The notes: a model not told the origin generated them from the letters alone. Positions 32,313-45,144 are shown, numbered from the stretch's first letter. The stretch is DNA of 64,000 bases from Craspedostauros australis (GCA_026770025.1 JAMXDE010000016.1:1054001-1118000), one strand, 5' to 3'. Translations and numbers: made by a program.

Positions 32313-32832
32313 GGTTCTTTGTGCTGTTGCTGTTGCTGTTGATGCTACTGTTGCTGTTGTCTGTAGTCGTTGTTCGTTTGCGATACTGGGTGTACTCGTA
32401 TTGCTGATCAGAGTGGAGTGGAGTGGAGCAGGGAACGTGTGATTCTTGGTTGTTCTTTGTTCACGTGGATTTGAACTTGCGATGTGGAGATGCTTGTGTT
32501 GCTTTTCGTTGGCTTTCGTTTTGTTTGATAGGAATGTGTTTTTATGGACGCTTCCGCAGGTACGGTGGTCGACGATTGTGTTCGAGAACGCTGTTGGTTT
32601 TGATGAGGTTGGTGCTGACGACAGCAGCGGCGATGGGCAGCGCCAAGGAGACAAAACTCGTCGTGACTGGCCTTGACAGATCGATCCTGCATGCTCCTTG
32701 CACTTGTTCCATGTGTGTCTCAGCGACGACAGCCTTCGGTTTTGTGCCTCCTCCTCGGTTGTGGTCCCATTTTAGGGGCGGAAGCAGTCCGATTGGCCCC
32801 TCCGCACACAGCGCAGACGAACAGAGTTCGCA
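32313..32832. other. 5' flank of the CRAL-TRIO gene
   Basis: Promoter and leader region, ending at the boundary of the large transposon. CAACAG/CAAC simple sequence on the coding strand lies just before the start codon (32313-32360). Confidence 0.4.
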
Positions 32833-32865
32833 CCCAGGGAGGGGAAGGGAAAACGGCGTTTTTTT
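32833..32865 (+). repeat. Left terminal inverted repeat of the 12.7 kb element
   Basis: Starts CCCAGGGAGGGG and ends CGTTTTTTT; inverted copy at 45522-45554 with 32 of 33 positions equal. Confidence 0.88.
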
Positions 32866-34340
32866 GTAAAAGCGACTCAGAAAGAATAGAAAGTGGGTCC
32901 ATTGTTGCTATTTTCCAAATTTTCCTGCTGTTCGTTGGAATCAGTCATTTCACAGGTTTCGCTGTTGCTTTCCTCGTGTATTTGTGACTTGCTTTGGGTT
33001 TGGGACAACAAGTCCATTGGTCATCGCGACTTCGTCCGCAACTCGAAGGCACACATTGCCACGACCCTCCCTGTACCGACTAATGGCACACCAACCTACC
33101 ATGGTGACATTGCAACCTGCTTCTCTCCTCCTCCCCATGCATGCTATGCACAGTTCTTGTTATGTTGTTGTTGTTGTACCATATAGACTATAGTCTATAA
33201 CTGTGAGCTGGTGGCGCTGTTGTACCGCCTCGTTTATTCCACATGAGACCTGCATTGGGCACAGATACTGTAAGCAGGTCTTGTCTTGCCGTGTGATTGC
33301 ATGCAATCGTGTATGCCAGCATATGTATAGTGCACGCACAGGCGGAACACGTGGTGGCACTGGCCGCTCCCACAGTGGATCGGGTGAAGCGTGCTGGACA
33401 TGTGGTTGAGTGTCAGGATGTTGGATGCAGATGGTGCACAGTGCATCCATGCTAGCTACTCTGGAGGAACCATGGTCTCAACATGCGGCATGCCATGTGT
33501 CATGGCTAGAAGCCGTACTGCTCTGCTTGGATCGGTTTCCAGTAGGTTCTGGGCAAGGTGATGGAGGTGGGGAGGTATGGGCATTTGTGGTAGCTCTAAT
33601 ATGGCTTCACAACGATTCCTTGCACTTGGACAACATGCCATGCTTGGCTTCTTCCCAGAGCTTGTGATTTCGGCCGGACCCTTGTTGTAGTGCCATGTGT
33701 TGGAGCTCGTAAGTCGCTTTGGTTTGCCAGTTCATGTCCTTGTGGTGGTGCAATCTTCATGGAGATATGTGACTGTGCTTTCTGTACTCTATTGACCGTG
33801 CACCCCATATCATCCCGTCCAGGCCGTCTCCGTGCTGGGCGTCCATGATGGTGGTGGTTGTCATGTGCCTGATTCCTTTTGGCGGAGTGCTGCTTTTGCG
33901 TTTCAGGATGTGGAGAGCTTGGACGAGCAGGCCACCTCTCCAAGCATGAACCTTGGGGAGCATGATGATGTCCCAGACTAGTTCAATGCAGGAGTCCCAA
34001 AATTATCTGCCTGCATGCACTGTTGTTGTTCTTATGCTACACAAGCAACTCCTTGTTGCTCTGTCATGTGTTCACAAACAACACAATCATTATTGTGTTC
34101 AAAGTGTTTTATGCTCCTATTGCTCCTCTTGCTTCTCTTTGTTTTCTTTGTTCTTTCCTCTACCTTCAGAGACCTGGATTGCTCCTCCAGTCCAATTTGG
34201 TTCAGCCTGGGTTACTTCCTTGGTTGGCACAGCCAACTGAAGTTTTTTCAGCAGTCTTTGCGACGAATAGATTGAAAAGTGGTTGTTGTTATTGCTATTT
34301 CTAATTTTGTTGGTTTATTGCATGTGAGTATTGCTTATTC
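32866..34340. other. Element-internal left arm, no gene supported
   Basis: About 1.5 kb between the left terminus and the transposase stop. It holds a perfect 18-bp palindrome, TATAGACTATAGTCTATA (33182-33199), and GT-rich sequence. Open frames near 33410-33940 on both strands are short and unrecognised. Subterminal transposase-binding sites would be expected here but cannot be defined. Confidence 0.4.
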
Positions 34341-35389
34341 TTACGGTTCCACCAGGGAATCCAACCAATCATCCATCTCTTGGATGGTCCGCATTGTTCG
34401 GTTGAGGTTAAACAGTGGATTTGTATGTTTCAGTTCCAATTGCGTGATTGTGGCAACCGAGTACATTGTGTACTGGTGCTTCTCCAGCAAGTGCCGCCAT
34501 TTTTGCTTCAGGCACTTCCAGTTCTTGAACCTTTTATGCACAGTTTCATGCCGTGCACGAATCACGCCATTGCGTCGTGTGCGATCCAAGCAGCAGCTTT
34601 GCTCACCTCTGTACCCACGGTCTGCAATGACCTGTTCATTCGGATCCAATGCATGCAGTAGCTTCTCACGATAAATCTTGATGTCTGGCCACTCCCCACA
34701 AGGATATGGTCCGTCCACCCACACAAGGTGCCCTGTCACAATGGAGATACAAGTTTCATATCGAAGCCCTGCAGCTTGGAATTTGTGGGAATACCAGCCT
34801 GGATCATACAATGCAGGCTCCATGATGAGGAAGTCAGTACCGTCTACGGATGCCATTGTTGTTGTTCCTGGTGGACAGCCAATTTTCCGATCTTCAAAGC
34901 ATATCTGGGATAAGATCAACACATGTGAACATTGGCAAAGGCAGAGATTGTGAGAGATATGGCACACAATTCATCAATTGCAGCATACAGATTGCGGTTC
35001 CTCTGTTGATGTTCCCAAGTTGTGTCACTTACAAGTTCTCGGCTAAGGAGAGCCAATGCACGAAGGATAATCCAGGTCCACTTCTGTACAGTTTTCACAT
35101 CCTTTCCCATTCGTCCTGCCAGCACACCCCATGTTGGATATTGTTTGAGAAACATGAGAGCGCATAGCAGGTGCTCCATTGTTGTATTCCATGGCAGTAA
35201 GTCTTCCTCATTCAGTCCATCCCATGCCATGGCAGCCACTTTGGTGTGGGTTCCGAAGTTGCTTCGGAAACATGATTGCACGCCGTACGATGGTGAAGTC
35301 TGGAGTGTAGGATCAAACGTTTGTCCCAGAAGCTTCATGCCCTTGCATGCAATGGTTGTCTCAGTTGTTTCTGTGGTTTCAGATGCCAT
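34341..35389 (-). CDS. IS5/DDE_Tnp_4-like transposase, two exons
   Basis: Exon 1 is 35389-35033 and exon 2 is 34904-34341, giving 306 aa; the 128-bp intron has a GTAAGT donor and a CCCAG acceptor, phase 0. Exon 1 encodes an N-terminal helical region with a helix-turn-helix look (MEHLLCALMFLKQYPTWGVL, then KDVKTVQKWTWIILRAL). Exon 2 holds the catalytic core: Asp in VDGTDF (about residue 140), Asp in VIADRGY (about 214) and Glu in RARHETVHKRF (about 239), the last being the IS5-family signature. YSHKF and GLRYE between them are also typical. This clearly differs from the transposase at 27 kb, so the two elements are not copies of one family. No inactivating change is seen. Confidence 0.88.
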
Positions 35390-35619
35390 TCTGATGTATC
35401 TTGGTATGCCAACAGGATGGAGGACAAAATTGTGACATCCACTAGTGCAATATTCAATTCAGCAACAGAGAGGAACACAGACAGGACAAGCACTGCCATT
35501 GTCCTTTGAGCTGAACATACAATAACATGGAAACTTCAGCATGTTGTTTGGCTCGTTGATCTTGGCTGTCTGTGGAGGTTTGGCTTGGCACAAAAACGAC
35601 AATTCTAACAAGACGGCCG

Positions 35620-38600
35620 TACAGAGACATGGAAGAGGATTGGACATGTTGGATGTGATTGTTCGCGAGTAATTCGCACATGCGATGTTGTTGATATCGT
35701 GTATGTCGTGTCTGTCATGTCCGTGCAGTGTTGTTGCAACAAACCGGGTACGGAGTCATCGAACACACAGGGTCTGGTCGTGGTGTTTTGTTAACCGTGC
35801 AACACGAGCAAAACAGACAGGCAACACCATCATGAACCAAACATGACCAGCATCGACAGACAGAGACAGAGGAGGATTGGACATGTTGGGTCTGATTGTT
35901 CCTGGACCTTTTTGTACATGCGATGTTGTTCACATTGTGTCTGTCGTGTCTGTCATGTCTGTGCAGTGTTGTCGCAACAAACCGGGTACGGAGTCATCGA
36001 ACACACAGGGTCTGGTTGTGGTATTTTGGCCACCGCACAACACCAGCCAAACACACAGGCACAATCATCACGAACCAAACATGACCAGTGCAAACAGAGA
36101 CATGGAAGAGGATTGGACATGTTGGATGTGATTGTTCGCGAGTAATTCGCACATGCGATGTTGTTGATATCGTGTATGTCGTGTCTGTCATGTCCGCGCA
36201 GTGTCGCCGCAACAAACCGGGTACGGAGTCATCGAACACACAGGGTCTGGTCGTGGTGTTTTGTCAACTGTGCAACCCAAGCAAAACAAACAGGCACAAT
36301 CATCATGAACCAAACATGACGATTGTCGACAAGCAGAGACAGAGGAGGATTGGGCATGTTGGTTCTGATTGTTCCTGGACCTTTTTGTACATGCGATGTT
36401 GTTCACATTGTGTCTGTCGTGTCTGTTATGTCCGTGCAGTGTTATCGCAACAAACCGGGTACGGAGTCATCGAACACACAGGGTCTGGTTGTGGTATTTT
36501 GGCAACCGTGCAACACCAGCCAAACACACAGGCACAATCATCACGAACCAAACACAACCGCTGTCAACAGACAGAGACAGAGACGAAGAACAGGAGGACC
36601 CTGTCTGTCTGTGTACGAATATTTATGCATGTACAATGTTGTTGTTATTGTCAATGTTGCTATTTAGCTTGTCTCTGTGCAGGACTATTGCAACCAACCA
36701 GCACCGGAGAGTCATCGAACACACAGGGTCTTGTTATGGTATTTTGGCAACCGCACAACACCAGCCAAACACACAGGCACAATCATCACGAACCAAACAC
36801 AACCGCTGTCAACAGAGAGAGACAGAGACGAAGAACAGGAGGACCGTGTCTGTCTGTGTGCGAGTATTTATGCACATGTGATGTTGTTGTTATCGTCAAT
36901 GTTGCTATTTAGCCTGTCTCTGTGCAGGACCATTGCGACCAACCAGCAGTGGAGAGTCATCGAACACACAGGGTCTGGTTGTCGTACTTTTTCGATCGCG
37001 CAACATCAGCCAAACACACAGGCGAAATCATCACGAACCAAACATGACCAGCACCCACAGACAGAGACAGAGAGACGAAGAACAGGAGGACTGTGTCTGT
37101 CTGTGTGCGAATAATTATGCACATGTGATGTTGTTGTTATTGTCAATGTTGCTATTTAGCCTGTCTCTGTGCAGGACCATTGCAACCAACCAGCACCGGA
37201 GAGTCATCGAACACACAGGGTCTGCTTGTCGTACTTTTTCGATCGCGCAACACCAGCCAAACACACAGGCGAAATCATCACGAACCAAACATGACCAGCA
37301 CCCACAGACAGAGACAGAGAGACGAAGAACAGGAGGACCGTGTCTGTCTGTGTGCGAATAATTATGCACATGTGATGTTGTTGTTATTGTCAATGTTGCT
37401 ATTTAGCCTGTCTCTGTGCAGGACCATTGCAACCAACCAGCACCGAAGAGTTATGGAACACACAGGGTCTGCTTGTCGTACTTTTCTGACCACACAACAC
37501 CAGCCAAACACACAGGCGAAATCATCACGAACCAAACATGACCAGCATCGACAGACAGAGAGACAGAGACGAAGAACAGGAGGACCGTGTCTGTCTGTGT
37601 GCGAGCATTTATGCACATGTGATGTTGTTGTTATTGTCAATGTTGCTATTTAGCCTGTCTCTGTGCAGGACCATTGCAACCAACCAGCACCGGAGAGTCA
37701 TCGAACACACAGGGTCTGGTTGTCGTACTTTTTCGATCGCGCAACACCAGCCAAACACACAGGCGAAATCATCACGAACCAAACATGACCAGCATCGACA
37801 GACAGAGAGACAGAGACGAAGAACAGGAGGACCGTGTCTGTCTGTGTGCGAGCATTTATGCACATGTGATGTTGTTGTTATTGTCAATGTTGCTATTTAG
37901 CCTGTCTCTGTGCAGGACTATTGCAACCAACCAGCACCGGAGAGTCATCGAACACACAGGGTCTGGTTGTCGTACTTTTTCGATCGCGCAACACCAGCCA
38001 AACACACAGGCGAAATCATCACGAACCAAACATGACCAGCATCGACAGACAGAGAGACAGAGACGAAGAACAGGAGGACCGTGTCTGTCTGTGTGCGAGC
38101 ATTTATGCACATGTGATGTTGTTGTTATTGTCAATGTTGCTATTTAGCCTGTCTCTGTGCAGGACTATTGCAACCAACCAGCACCGGAGAGTCATCGAAC
38201 ACACAGGGTCTGGTTGTCGTACTTTTTCGATCGCGCAACACCAGCCAAACACACAGGCGAAATCATCACGAACCAAACATGACCAGCATCGACAGACAGA
38301 GAGAGACAGAGACGAAGAACAAGAGGACCATGTCTGTCTGTGTGCGAATAATTATGCACGTGTGATGTTGTTGTTATTGCCAATGTTGCTATTTAGCCTG
38401 TTTCTGTGCAGGACTATTGCAACCAACCAGCACCAGAGAGTCATCGAACACACAGGGTCTGGTTGTCGTACTTTTTCGATCGCGCAACACCAGCCAAACA
38501 CACAGGCGAAATCATCACGAACCAAACATGACCAGCATCGACAGACACAGAGGAGGATTGGACGGGCTGGGTTGGATTGTCCTCAATCCATTTTGTGCGT

Positions 38601-38770
38601 ACATGTTGTGTCCATGTACTACCATCCCAACAAACCGGGTACAGAGTGTTGAGAATCAGGACTAATCGTAGTAAGTCATCAAGCACGCAACACAAGCAAA
38701 ACAGACAGGCTAATTTGTGACGAACCGAACATCACCATCAGACCCAGACACAGAGACGAAGGTCGGGAGT
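35620..38770. repeat. 247-bp satellite array in two subfamilies, about 13 units
   Basis: Using GAACACACAGGGTCT as an anchor, copies occur at 35761, 35999, 36234, 36472, 36717, 36962, 37209, 37456 (variant), 37703, 37950, 38197 and 38446. Spacing is 235-238 bp for the first units (A type, with GTACGGAGTCATC), then 245-249 bp, settling at exactly 247 (B type, with GCACCGGAGAGTC). A diverged A-type unit closes the array (about 38540-38770). The 247-bp period is not a multiple of three, yet long frames cross it; these are artefacts of low stop density. The array lies in the divergent 5' region of the transposon's genes. Confidence 0.92.
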
Positions 38771-39796
38771 ATTTTGTCACAAGTGCCATGTTTGACTGGG
38801 CATGTTTCCCTCGGACGTTGATATTGTTTGTTGCATTTCGCCCTGGATCCGTGGAACACATTCTTCTTTTTGTCGTCTCGTCCTCGCTTTCCGCATAGAG
38901 CCAGTGTTTTTCCTGTATCGCCTTGGGCCCATTCGCCCGACATGTTGGTTGGTTCGTCTGTACACTGCAGTTTTAAACGGTCTGCTCCATGTGGCACGAT
39001 GTGCCAGGAATATTGCCGTGGTTGTTGCAGTTTTGAACTGACACATTCAGGAGGAATGGTGCAATCAATACCATTTGGGCATTTGTTAGTCCCTTTTCAG
39101 TACTGGTTGACGTGCTTTTGAGACTAATTTATGCCTTCGTGTCCATTCCGACGATAAAAAACATTATTTAGACCCATTTGTGTCGCCTGTTGTGCGTCAT
39201 GTGACAAAATTGGGACTATGTGAGTCCTTGAGATGACCGATTTGGACCGAAATACCTTGATTTTGGACCACTGTGATGCCATTTGGTGTGTTTATCTACT
39301 GTGACATTGATACGTATCCGTATCCACTAGGTCGTATTCAACCACCCCAATGGATTGTCCGATCGTGCATGGACTGTTTGCGACATTCCAAGACACTCGC
39401 CACCAACACCGAGGAATGGGGCATTTCGATTCGCTTGTCGTCGATTCACCAGGTTGTACTCGACCACACAGGCTAATTGTCCGATACTGATTCGTCTTTT
39501 TGCGGTAACACGGGAAGGTATTGGCATCACAGCGAACTCACGATCGTGCTTGTTTCGTTTTCGCACGAAGTCGTAACGGGAGAAACCAAACATGCCATGC
39601 CAACGGACCAGGACGCCCACACACACAACACACACAACACAGAGAGAGAGAGAGAGAGGTGTTGGAAAACGATGGCAACATTTGCACCATCAACCCACAT
39701 GCCCACATGTTCCCCCCAAAACAAATCAATGTGGCCATAAAAACAAAATCGCAACACTCACACACACACACTCACCCACACACCAACGAATCGGTG
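38771..39796. other. Element-internal spacer between arrays
   Basis: About 1 kb of non-repetitive sequence apart from a GA-rich tract (39641-39658) and CA-rich tracts (39610-39637, 39755-39785). No gene is recognised. Confidence 0.4.
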
Positions 39797-41990
39797 CATT
39801 GGCACATCAACACATCCAAACATTGGCGCATCCTCGCATCAACACATCTGAACATTGGCGCATTCACTCGTCCTCTCATCAACACATCCAAACATTGGCA
39901 CGTCCACACATCAACACATCTGCACATTTGAACATTGGTGCATTCACTCGTCGTCGCATCAACACATCTGCACACTGGCGCATCCAGTCGTCGTCACATC
40001 AACACATCCGAACATTGGCACATTCACTCGTCGTCGCATCAACACATCCGAACATTGGTGCATCCGATCATCCCAACATTGGTGCATCCGATCATCCCAA
40101 CATTGGCGCGTCCACGCGTTGTCGCATGAACACATCCAAACATTGGCACATCCACTCATCCTCTCATCAACACATCCGAACATTGGCGCATCCACTCGTC
40201 GTCACATCAACACATCCAAACATTGGCGCATTCACTCGTCCTCGCATCAACACATCTGCACACTGGCGCATCCACTCGTCGTCGCATCAACACATCCAAA
40301 CATCGTCGCATCAACACATCCGAACATTGGTGCATCCGACCATCCCAACATTGGCGCATCCGATCATCCCAACATTGGCGCGTCCACGCGTTGTCGCATG
40401 AACACATCCAAACATTGGCACATCCACTCATCCTCTCATCAACACATCTGAACATTGGCGCATCCACTCGTCGTCACATCAACACATCCAAACATTGGCG
40501 CATTCACTCGTCCTCGCATCAACACATCTGCACACTGGCGCATCCACTCGTCGTCGCATCAACACATCCAAACATCGTCGCATCCGATCATCCCAACATT
40601 GGCGCATCCGATCATCCCAACATTGGCGCATCCGATCATCCCAACATTGGCGCATCCGATCATCCCAACATTGGCGCGTCCACGCGTTGTCGCATGAACA
40701 CATCCAAACATTGGCACATCCACTCGTCCTCTCATCAACACATCCGAACATTGGCGCATTCACTCATCCTTGCATCAACACATCCAAACATTGGCGCATT
40801 CACTCGTCCTCGCATCAACACATCCGACCATTGGCGCATCCACACATCCCCGCATCAACACATCCGAACATTGGCGCGTCCACACATCAACACATCTGCA
40901 CATCCGAATTGGCGCATTCACTCATCCTCCCATCAACACATCCGAACCTTGGCGCATCCACTCATCCTCGCATCAACACATCCAAACATTGGCGCGTCCA
41001 CTCATCCTCACATCAACACATCCTAACATTGGCGCATTCACTCGTCCTCTCATCAACACATCCAAACATTGGCACGTCCACACATCAACACATCTGCACA
41101 TCCGAACATTAGCGCATTCACTCGTCCTTGCATCAACACATCTGAACATTGGCGCATCCACTCATCCGAACATTGGCACGTCCACGCACGTTCACACCAA
41201 CACATCCAAACATTGGCACGTCCACTCATCCTCGCATAAACACATCCAAACATTGGCGCATTCACTCATCCTCGTATCAACACATCCGAACATTGACACG
41301 TCCACTCATCCTTGCATCAACACATCCAAACATTGGCGCGTCCACACATCAACCCATCTGCACATCCAAACATTAGCGCATTCACTCGTTTTTGCATCAA
41401 CACATCCGAACACTGGCACATCCACTCATCCTCGCATCAACACATCCGAACATTGGCGCGTCCACGCGTTGTCGCATCAACACATCCAAACATTGGCGCA
41501 TCCACTCATCCTCGCATCAACACATCCGAACACTGGCACATCGACTCATCGTTGCATCAACACATCCGAACATTGGCACATCCACGCGTTATCGCATCAA
41601 CACATCCAAACATTGGCGCATCCACTCATCCTTGCATCAACACATCCGAACATTGGCGCGTCCACACATCAACACATCTGCACATCCGAATTGGCGCATT
41701 CACTCATCCTCCCATCAACACATCCGAACCTTGGCGCATCCACTTGTCGTCGCATCAACACATCCAAACATTGGCGCATTCACTCGTCCTCGCATCAACG
41801 CATCTGAACATTGGCGCGTCCACTCATCCTCCCATCAACACATCCGAACCTTGGTGCATCCACTCATCCTCGCATCAACACATCCGAACATTGGCGCATC
41901 CACGCGTTCTCACATCAACACATCAACACATCAACGCATTCACACATCAATGCATGGGCACATTGGCGCATCAACACATTTGCACATTGA
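39797..41990. repeat. 40-bp minisatellite with higher-order repeats
   Basis: The basic unit is about 40 bp, of the form AACACATCCRAACATTGG followed by CGCATCCACTCGTCSTCGCATC. It recurs about 50 times with variants. A 24-bp short form (CATCCCAACATTGG plus CGCATCCGAT) is amplified four to five times at 40580-40675 and occurs in smaller blocks at 40070-40110 and 40340-40380. Larger blocks repeat with a period near 272 bp (for example around 40223 and 40495). The array ends about 40 bp before the accessory gene's start codon, so it forms that gene's immediate upstream region. Confidence 0.93.
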
Positions 41991-42029
41991 CCCAACAACT
42001 CAACAGCACAACATTGGAGACATTTCACA

Positions 42030-45000
42030 ATGGTGGGCACCGATCCACGTTTCTACAAGAATGGGCCTGATGCCAATGAGCTCATGAAGGCATTCTTGGC
42101 TGATCCCACGAAATGGCACTGGGAGGCAGCACCTTTGCGTCTGCAACATTCGTTCTTACTCAAGTATGATGCAAAGAAGTTCGTTCGGACTCTACGTGAG
42201 TTCAAACGGACATTGGTGAAGAAGGGTTTGTTTCACCGTAAGTACTGCATGCCCAGCCACACAATCAAAGCTCCATCATGAACTCTTCTGCTTGTATTCA
42301 GGTGCCTTCTCATCTATTTTTCTATCTTTCCTATGACTCCAACCTTTGGCATTCATCTCTTCATCATCCATTGCAGAGGATGGCAAGCGAAACAAGGTCT
42401 CGATACATAGGCTTGGTGCCAACCTCCGTCCTGTGGATGTACCAGAAGCCAATAATGCTGAGTTGGAACCAACGAATCACGATGCCAACTCTTCCACCAG
42501 TCATAACACCACCAACAGCCATGCCAACAACACCAGGAGCGGAACCAGCAGGAACAACACACGCAGAAACAGCACCAACAGACGAAGCACACGGGGCCGT
42601 ATGTACGAAGCATCACATGAAGGTGACACTGCCCGCCCTCATGGAATCAACAGCACAAATGAGAGCAGCAGCAGCAGCAGCAGCAGCACATCCGATGGGT
42701 TATCTGAATCATCAGATGATGTGGAGGGCACAGATTCTGACAATGACATGGAATACCTTGGCACTACCAACCAACCAGGCCAATGTGGATCTACGAGCAC
42801 GCCCTATGACCCCATCTCTGCAAGATTCGGCCACTTTTTTGAGCTATCAGAATCCCAACGAGTTGCAAAGTTTCGAAAGCTGAGCCGCACCATCGAGGTC
42901 TTCCACACAACTCAGGTGTGGAGACCTCGTGGTGAAAGGTACCGCATGGTTGGTGTCGACTTTCACATGCCTGCGTGCACCACCCGGGATGATGCGACAG
43001 TGACCATCCAAAGTCGGAAGGTGGATGGAGTACCTCGGATGTTCCTGGTGTTGCTATACAAGCCACCAACGGCTTTTGGAAAGGACGGCAGCATCGTGGA
43101 CATCCTCATTGACAAGTTGGGTCATCCTTTCTCTGATGCAGGGCAGAAACGTTCTGCCCATGTGCAACAGTTCCGGAACGAAGACTTTGCAGAGTCCTTC
43201 CGTTCGGAAATGCTTGTACCCATGCCATTTCCTATCGATTCCATCTTCTGTGACACACCATGCCGAAGATTGGGAGGAGTGGTCTGGTTACGTCATGCTG
43301 TGAAGGACAATGATGGTGCAACCCACAACATGCTTACAATAACGGTACGTTTGAAGGAAGCAACCAATGTTGGGGTGACCCGGCACTTTTCTGTGTGCCA
43401 TGGTCTGGGCTTTGCAGATGGTGACGGAAGCCATCCTGATGTTAGTGACCAAGTCACTAACACACCGAACTGCACCACTGACGTTGCCACCCACAACATC
43501 AACAACAATGTGACAAGCACAAGGAACATGACGGTCGGCACCGCAGCTGCCATGGCTGGCAACAGCATGACACCATCAACACCCCAACCCACAATCCACC
43601 TAGGAGGTCGTCGCCCCACCCCAGCAGCGGACAGTCACCACAACAACAACAGACAACTACCATCAACAACGCAGCCAAGGCTGCATGACCAACAAGCCAC
43701 ACCCACGGTTTCTGCCATCAGTCATCAGACAGCAACCCAGACTGCCACCGACGACACCATGTCAGTTTTTACAGACAGTACTGAAATAATGCGAGATCGT
43801 ATTGAAATCAAGCGGGCAACGCTTGAGATGATGGAGGCTGAGCTGGCTCTCAAGGTGGAGGAAAAGCGTGCAAAGCGGGCACGGGAGGACACCTTGCAAG
43901 AGAGACCCAGATTGTTTGCAGATGCAACTGAAGAAAGCCAAGCAACAAAGAAGCCTCGTGCTCTCACACAAGTGCCCATGGCAGGTGGCCCCAACGTCAA
44001 TGTGGACGTCTCCCAACATGCCAACAGATGGTGGGAGCACGAGGATATCTCCCTCGATGCGGCGTTGGTTGATGCTGCTGGCCAGTTGGCAAGCAGATCA
44101 GGTGGTGAACCTCCAGCAGCAGCAGCAGCAGCAGCAGGTGTGAGAGCCAGTACAGATCAGTACACGCGCCGTCGCACTGCTATGGATGAAAGAAGCCAGA
44201 ACAGTCGCATTCACCCATCACTCCAACGGATTCTACCAGCCCAGCCAAGCGATGCACATCGCAGAACACGAACAGACACGCAGGCAATGCCACCACCAAG
44301 ATCACCAGCACAAGCATTGGTGGAAGGCTCAGACAGTGGAGGAGGAGGGGCACAAGAAGAGGCGATTGCTGTAGTGGAATCACTTGTGCGGATCCTACCA
44401 GCCCAGGCGGGCGATGCACATCACAGAACACGAACAGACACACAGGCAATGCCACCACCAAGATCACCAGCACGAGCATTGGTGGAAAGCTCAGACAGTG
44501 GAGGGGGACAGGCACAGCAAAAGGGGGTTGCTGTGGTGGGATCGCCCCAAGAGATCCCAACAGCCCAGGCAGGCGGTGTGCATCATACAACAGGAACAGA
44601 TGCCCAATCCGAGGTGGCGATTTTGCCAACACCACCACAATCACCAGCAGCCAGACGTTCCAAAGTCTCAGAAATTGGAAGAATAAGGGCATGGCCAGAC
44701 GAGATGGCAACAGCAGGATCGCCCCAATGGATCGTGCCATCCCAGGCAGGCGGTGCGCAGCATACAACACGAACAGATGCACAAACAGAGGTGGCGATCT
44801 TGCCATCACCACCATCACCGGCATCAACAAGAGGAGCCGAAACAGCTGGAGTCCGGATGCCATCGCCAAGCGCAACTTTGGCATCAACCGAATCGGTCGC
44901 AAAAGATGATGCAAGAGGAGAGACAGCAGAAGGAAGTATCCAACAGCCGCCGCAGGTTGCAACAGTGCCCACAACAACGGCGGAAGCAACCACGAATAAT

Positions 45001-45144
45001 TCCACAATGGCAGAACAAGCAATAGGAGACAAACAATCACAGCACCAGCATGATGACCAAGAGAAAGAACAAAGAAAGCCGACTACTACTGGGATGAGGA
45101 CCCGTGGGAGGTCAGCACGACAACGCCGTGGTGATGCAACTTAA
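42030..45144 (+). CDS. 991-aa transposon accessory protein, unknown function, two exons
   Basis: Exon 1 is 42030-42237 and exon 2 is 42377-45144; the 139-bp intron has a GTAAGT donor and a TTGCAG acceptor. The N-terminal 70 residues form a compact unit (DPTKWHWEAAPLRLQHSFLL, KKFVRTLREFKRTLVKKG) reminiscent of a helical DNA-binding or HSF-like fold; this is only an impression. A Ser/Asn/Thr-rich linker follows. A folded-looking domain (bases about 42840-43400) contains YRMVGVDFHMPACTT, RMFLVLLYKPPTAFGKDG and DTPCRRLGGVVWLRHAV. A coiled coil near 43785-43890 and four tandem C-terminal repeats come after, then a basic tail (GMRTRGRSARQRRG). It lies inside the 33-bp inverted repeats. I recognise no family; a DNA-binding partner of the transposase is inferred from position. 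Confidence 0.72.
44227..44830 (+). repeat. Four in-frame tandem repeats in the accessory protein
   Basis: Units start at 44227, 44389, 44551 and 44728 (162, 162 and 177 bp apart). Each begins with a hydrophobic Pro segment, then AQxxxAHxxTxTDxQ, then a Pro-rich stretch. The first two are nearly identical; the later two diverge (TDAQSEVAILPTPPQSP). Confidence 0.88.

Noticed and set aside
32820-32832. Target-site duplication for the 12.7 kb element
   Set aside because: Bases outside the two termini (ending GCA on the left, starting AGT on the right) do not match over 2-9 bp, so no duplication is claimed.
36088-38652. Several 140-270 codon open frames across the 247-bp satellite
   Set aside because: The same short peptides recur in shifting frames because the period is not a multiple of three; these are repeat artefacts.
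35620-41990. CRISPR-like appearance of regular repeats
   Set aside because: Units are contiguous tandem copies with no unique spacers, the genome is eukaryotic, and no cas-like gene is nearby.
39592-42087. Thr/His/Asn-rich open frames up to 345 codons in the 40-bp array
   Set aside because: Purely periodic, present in several frames and on both strands, ending where the array ends.
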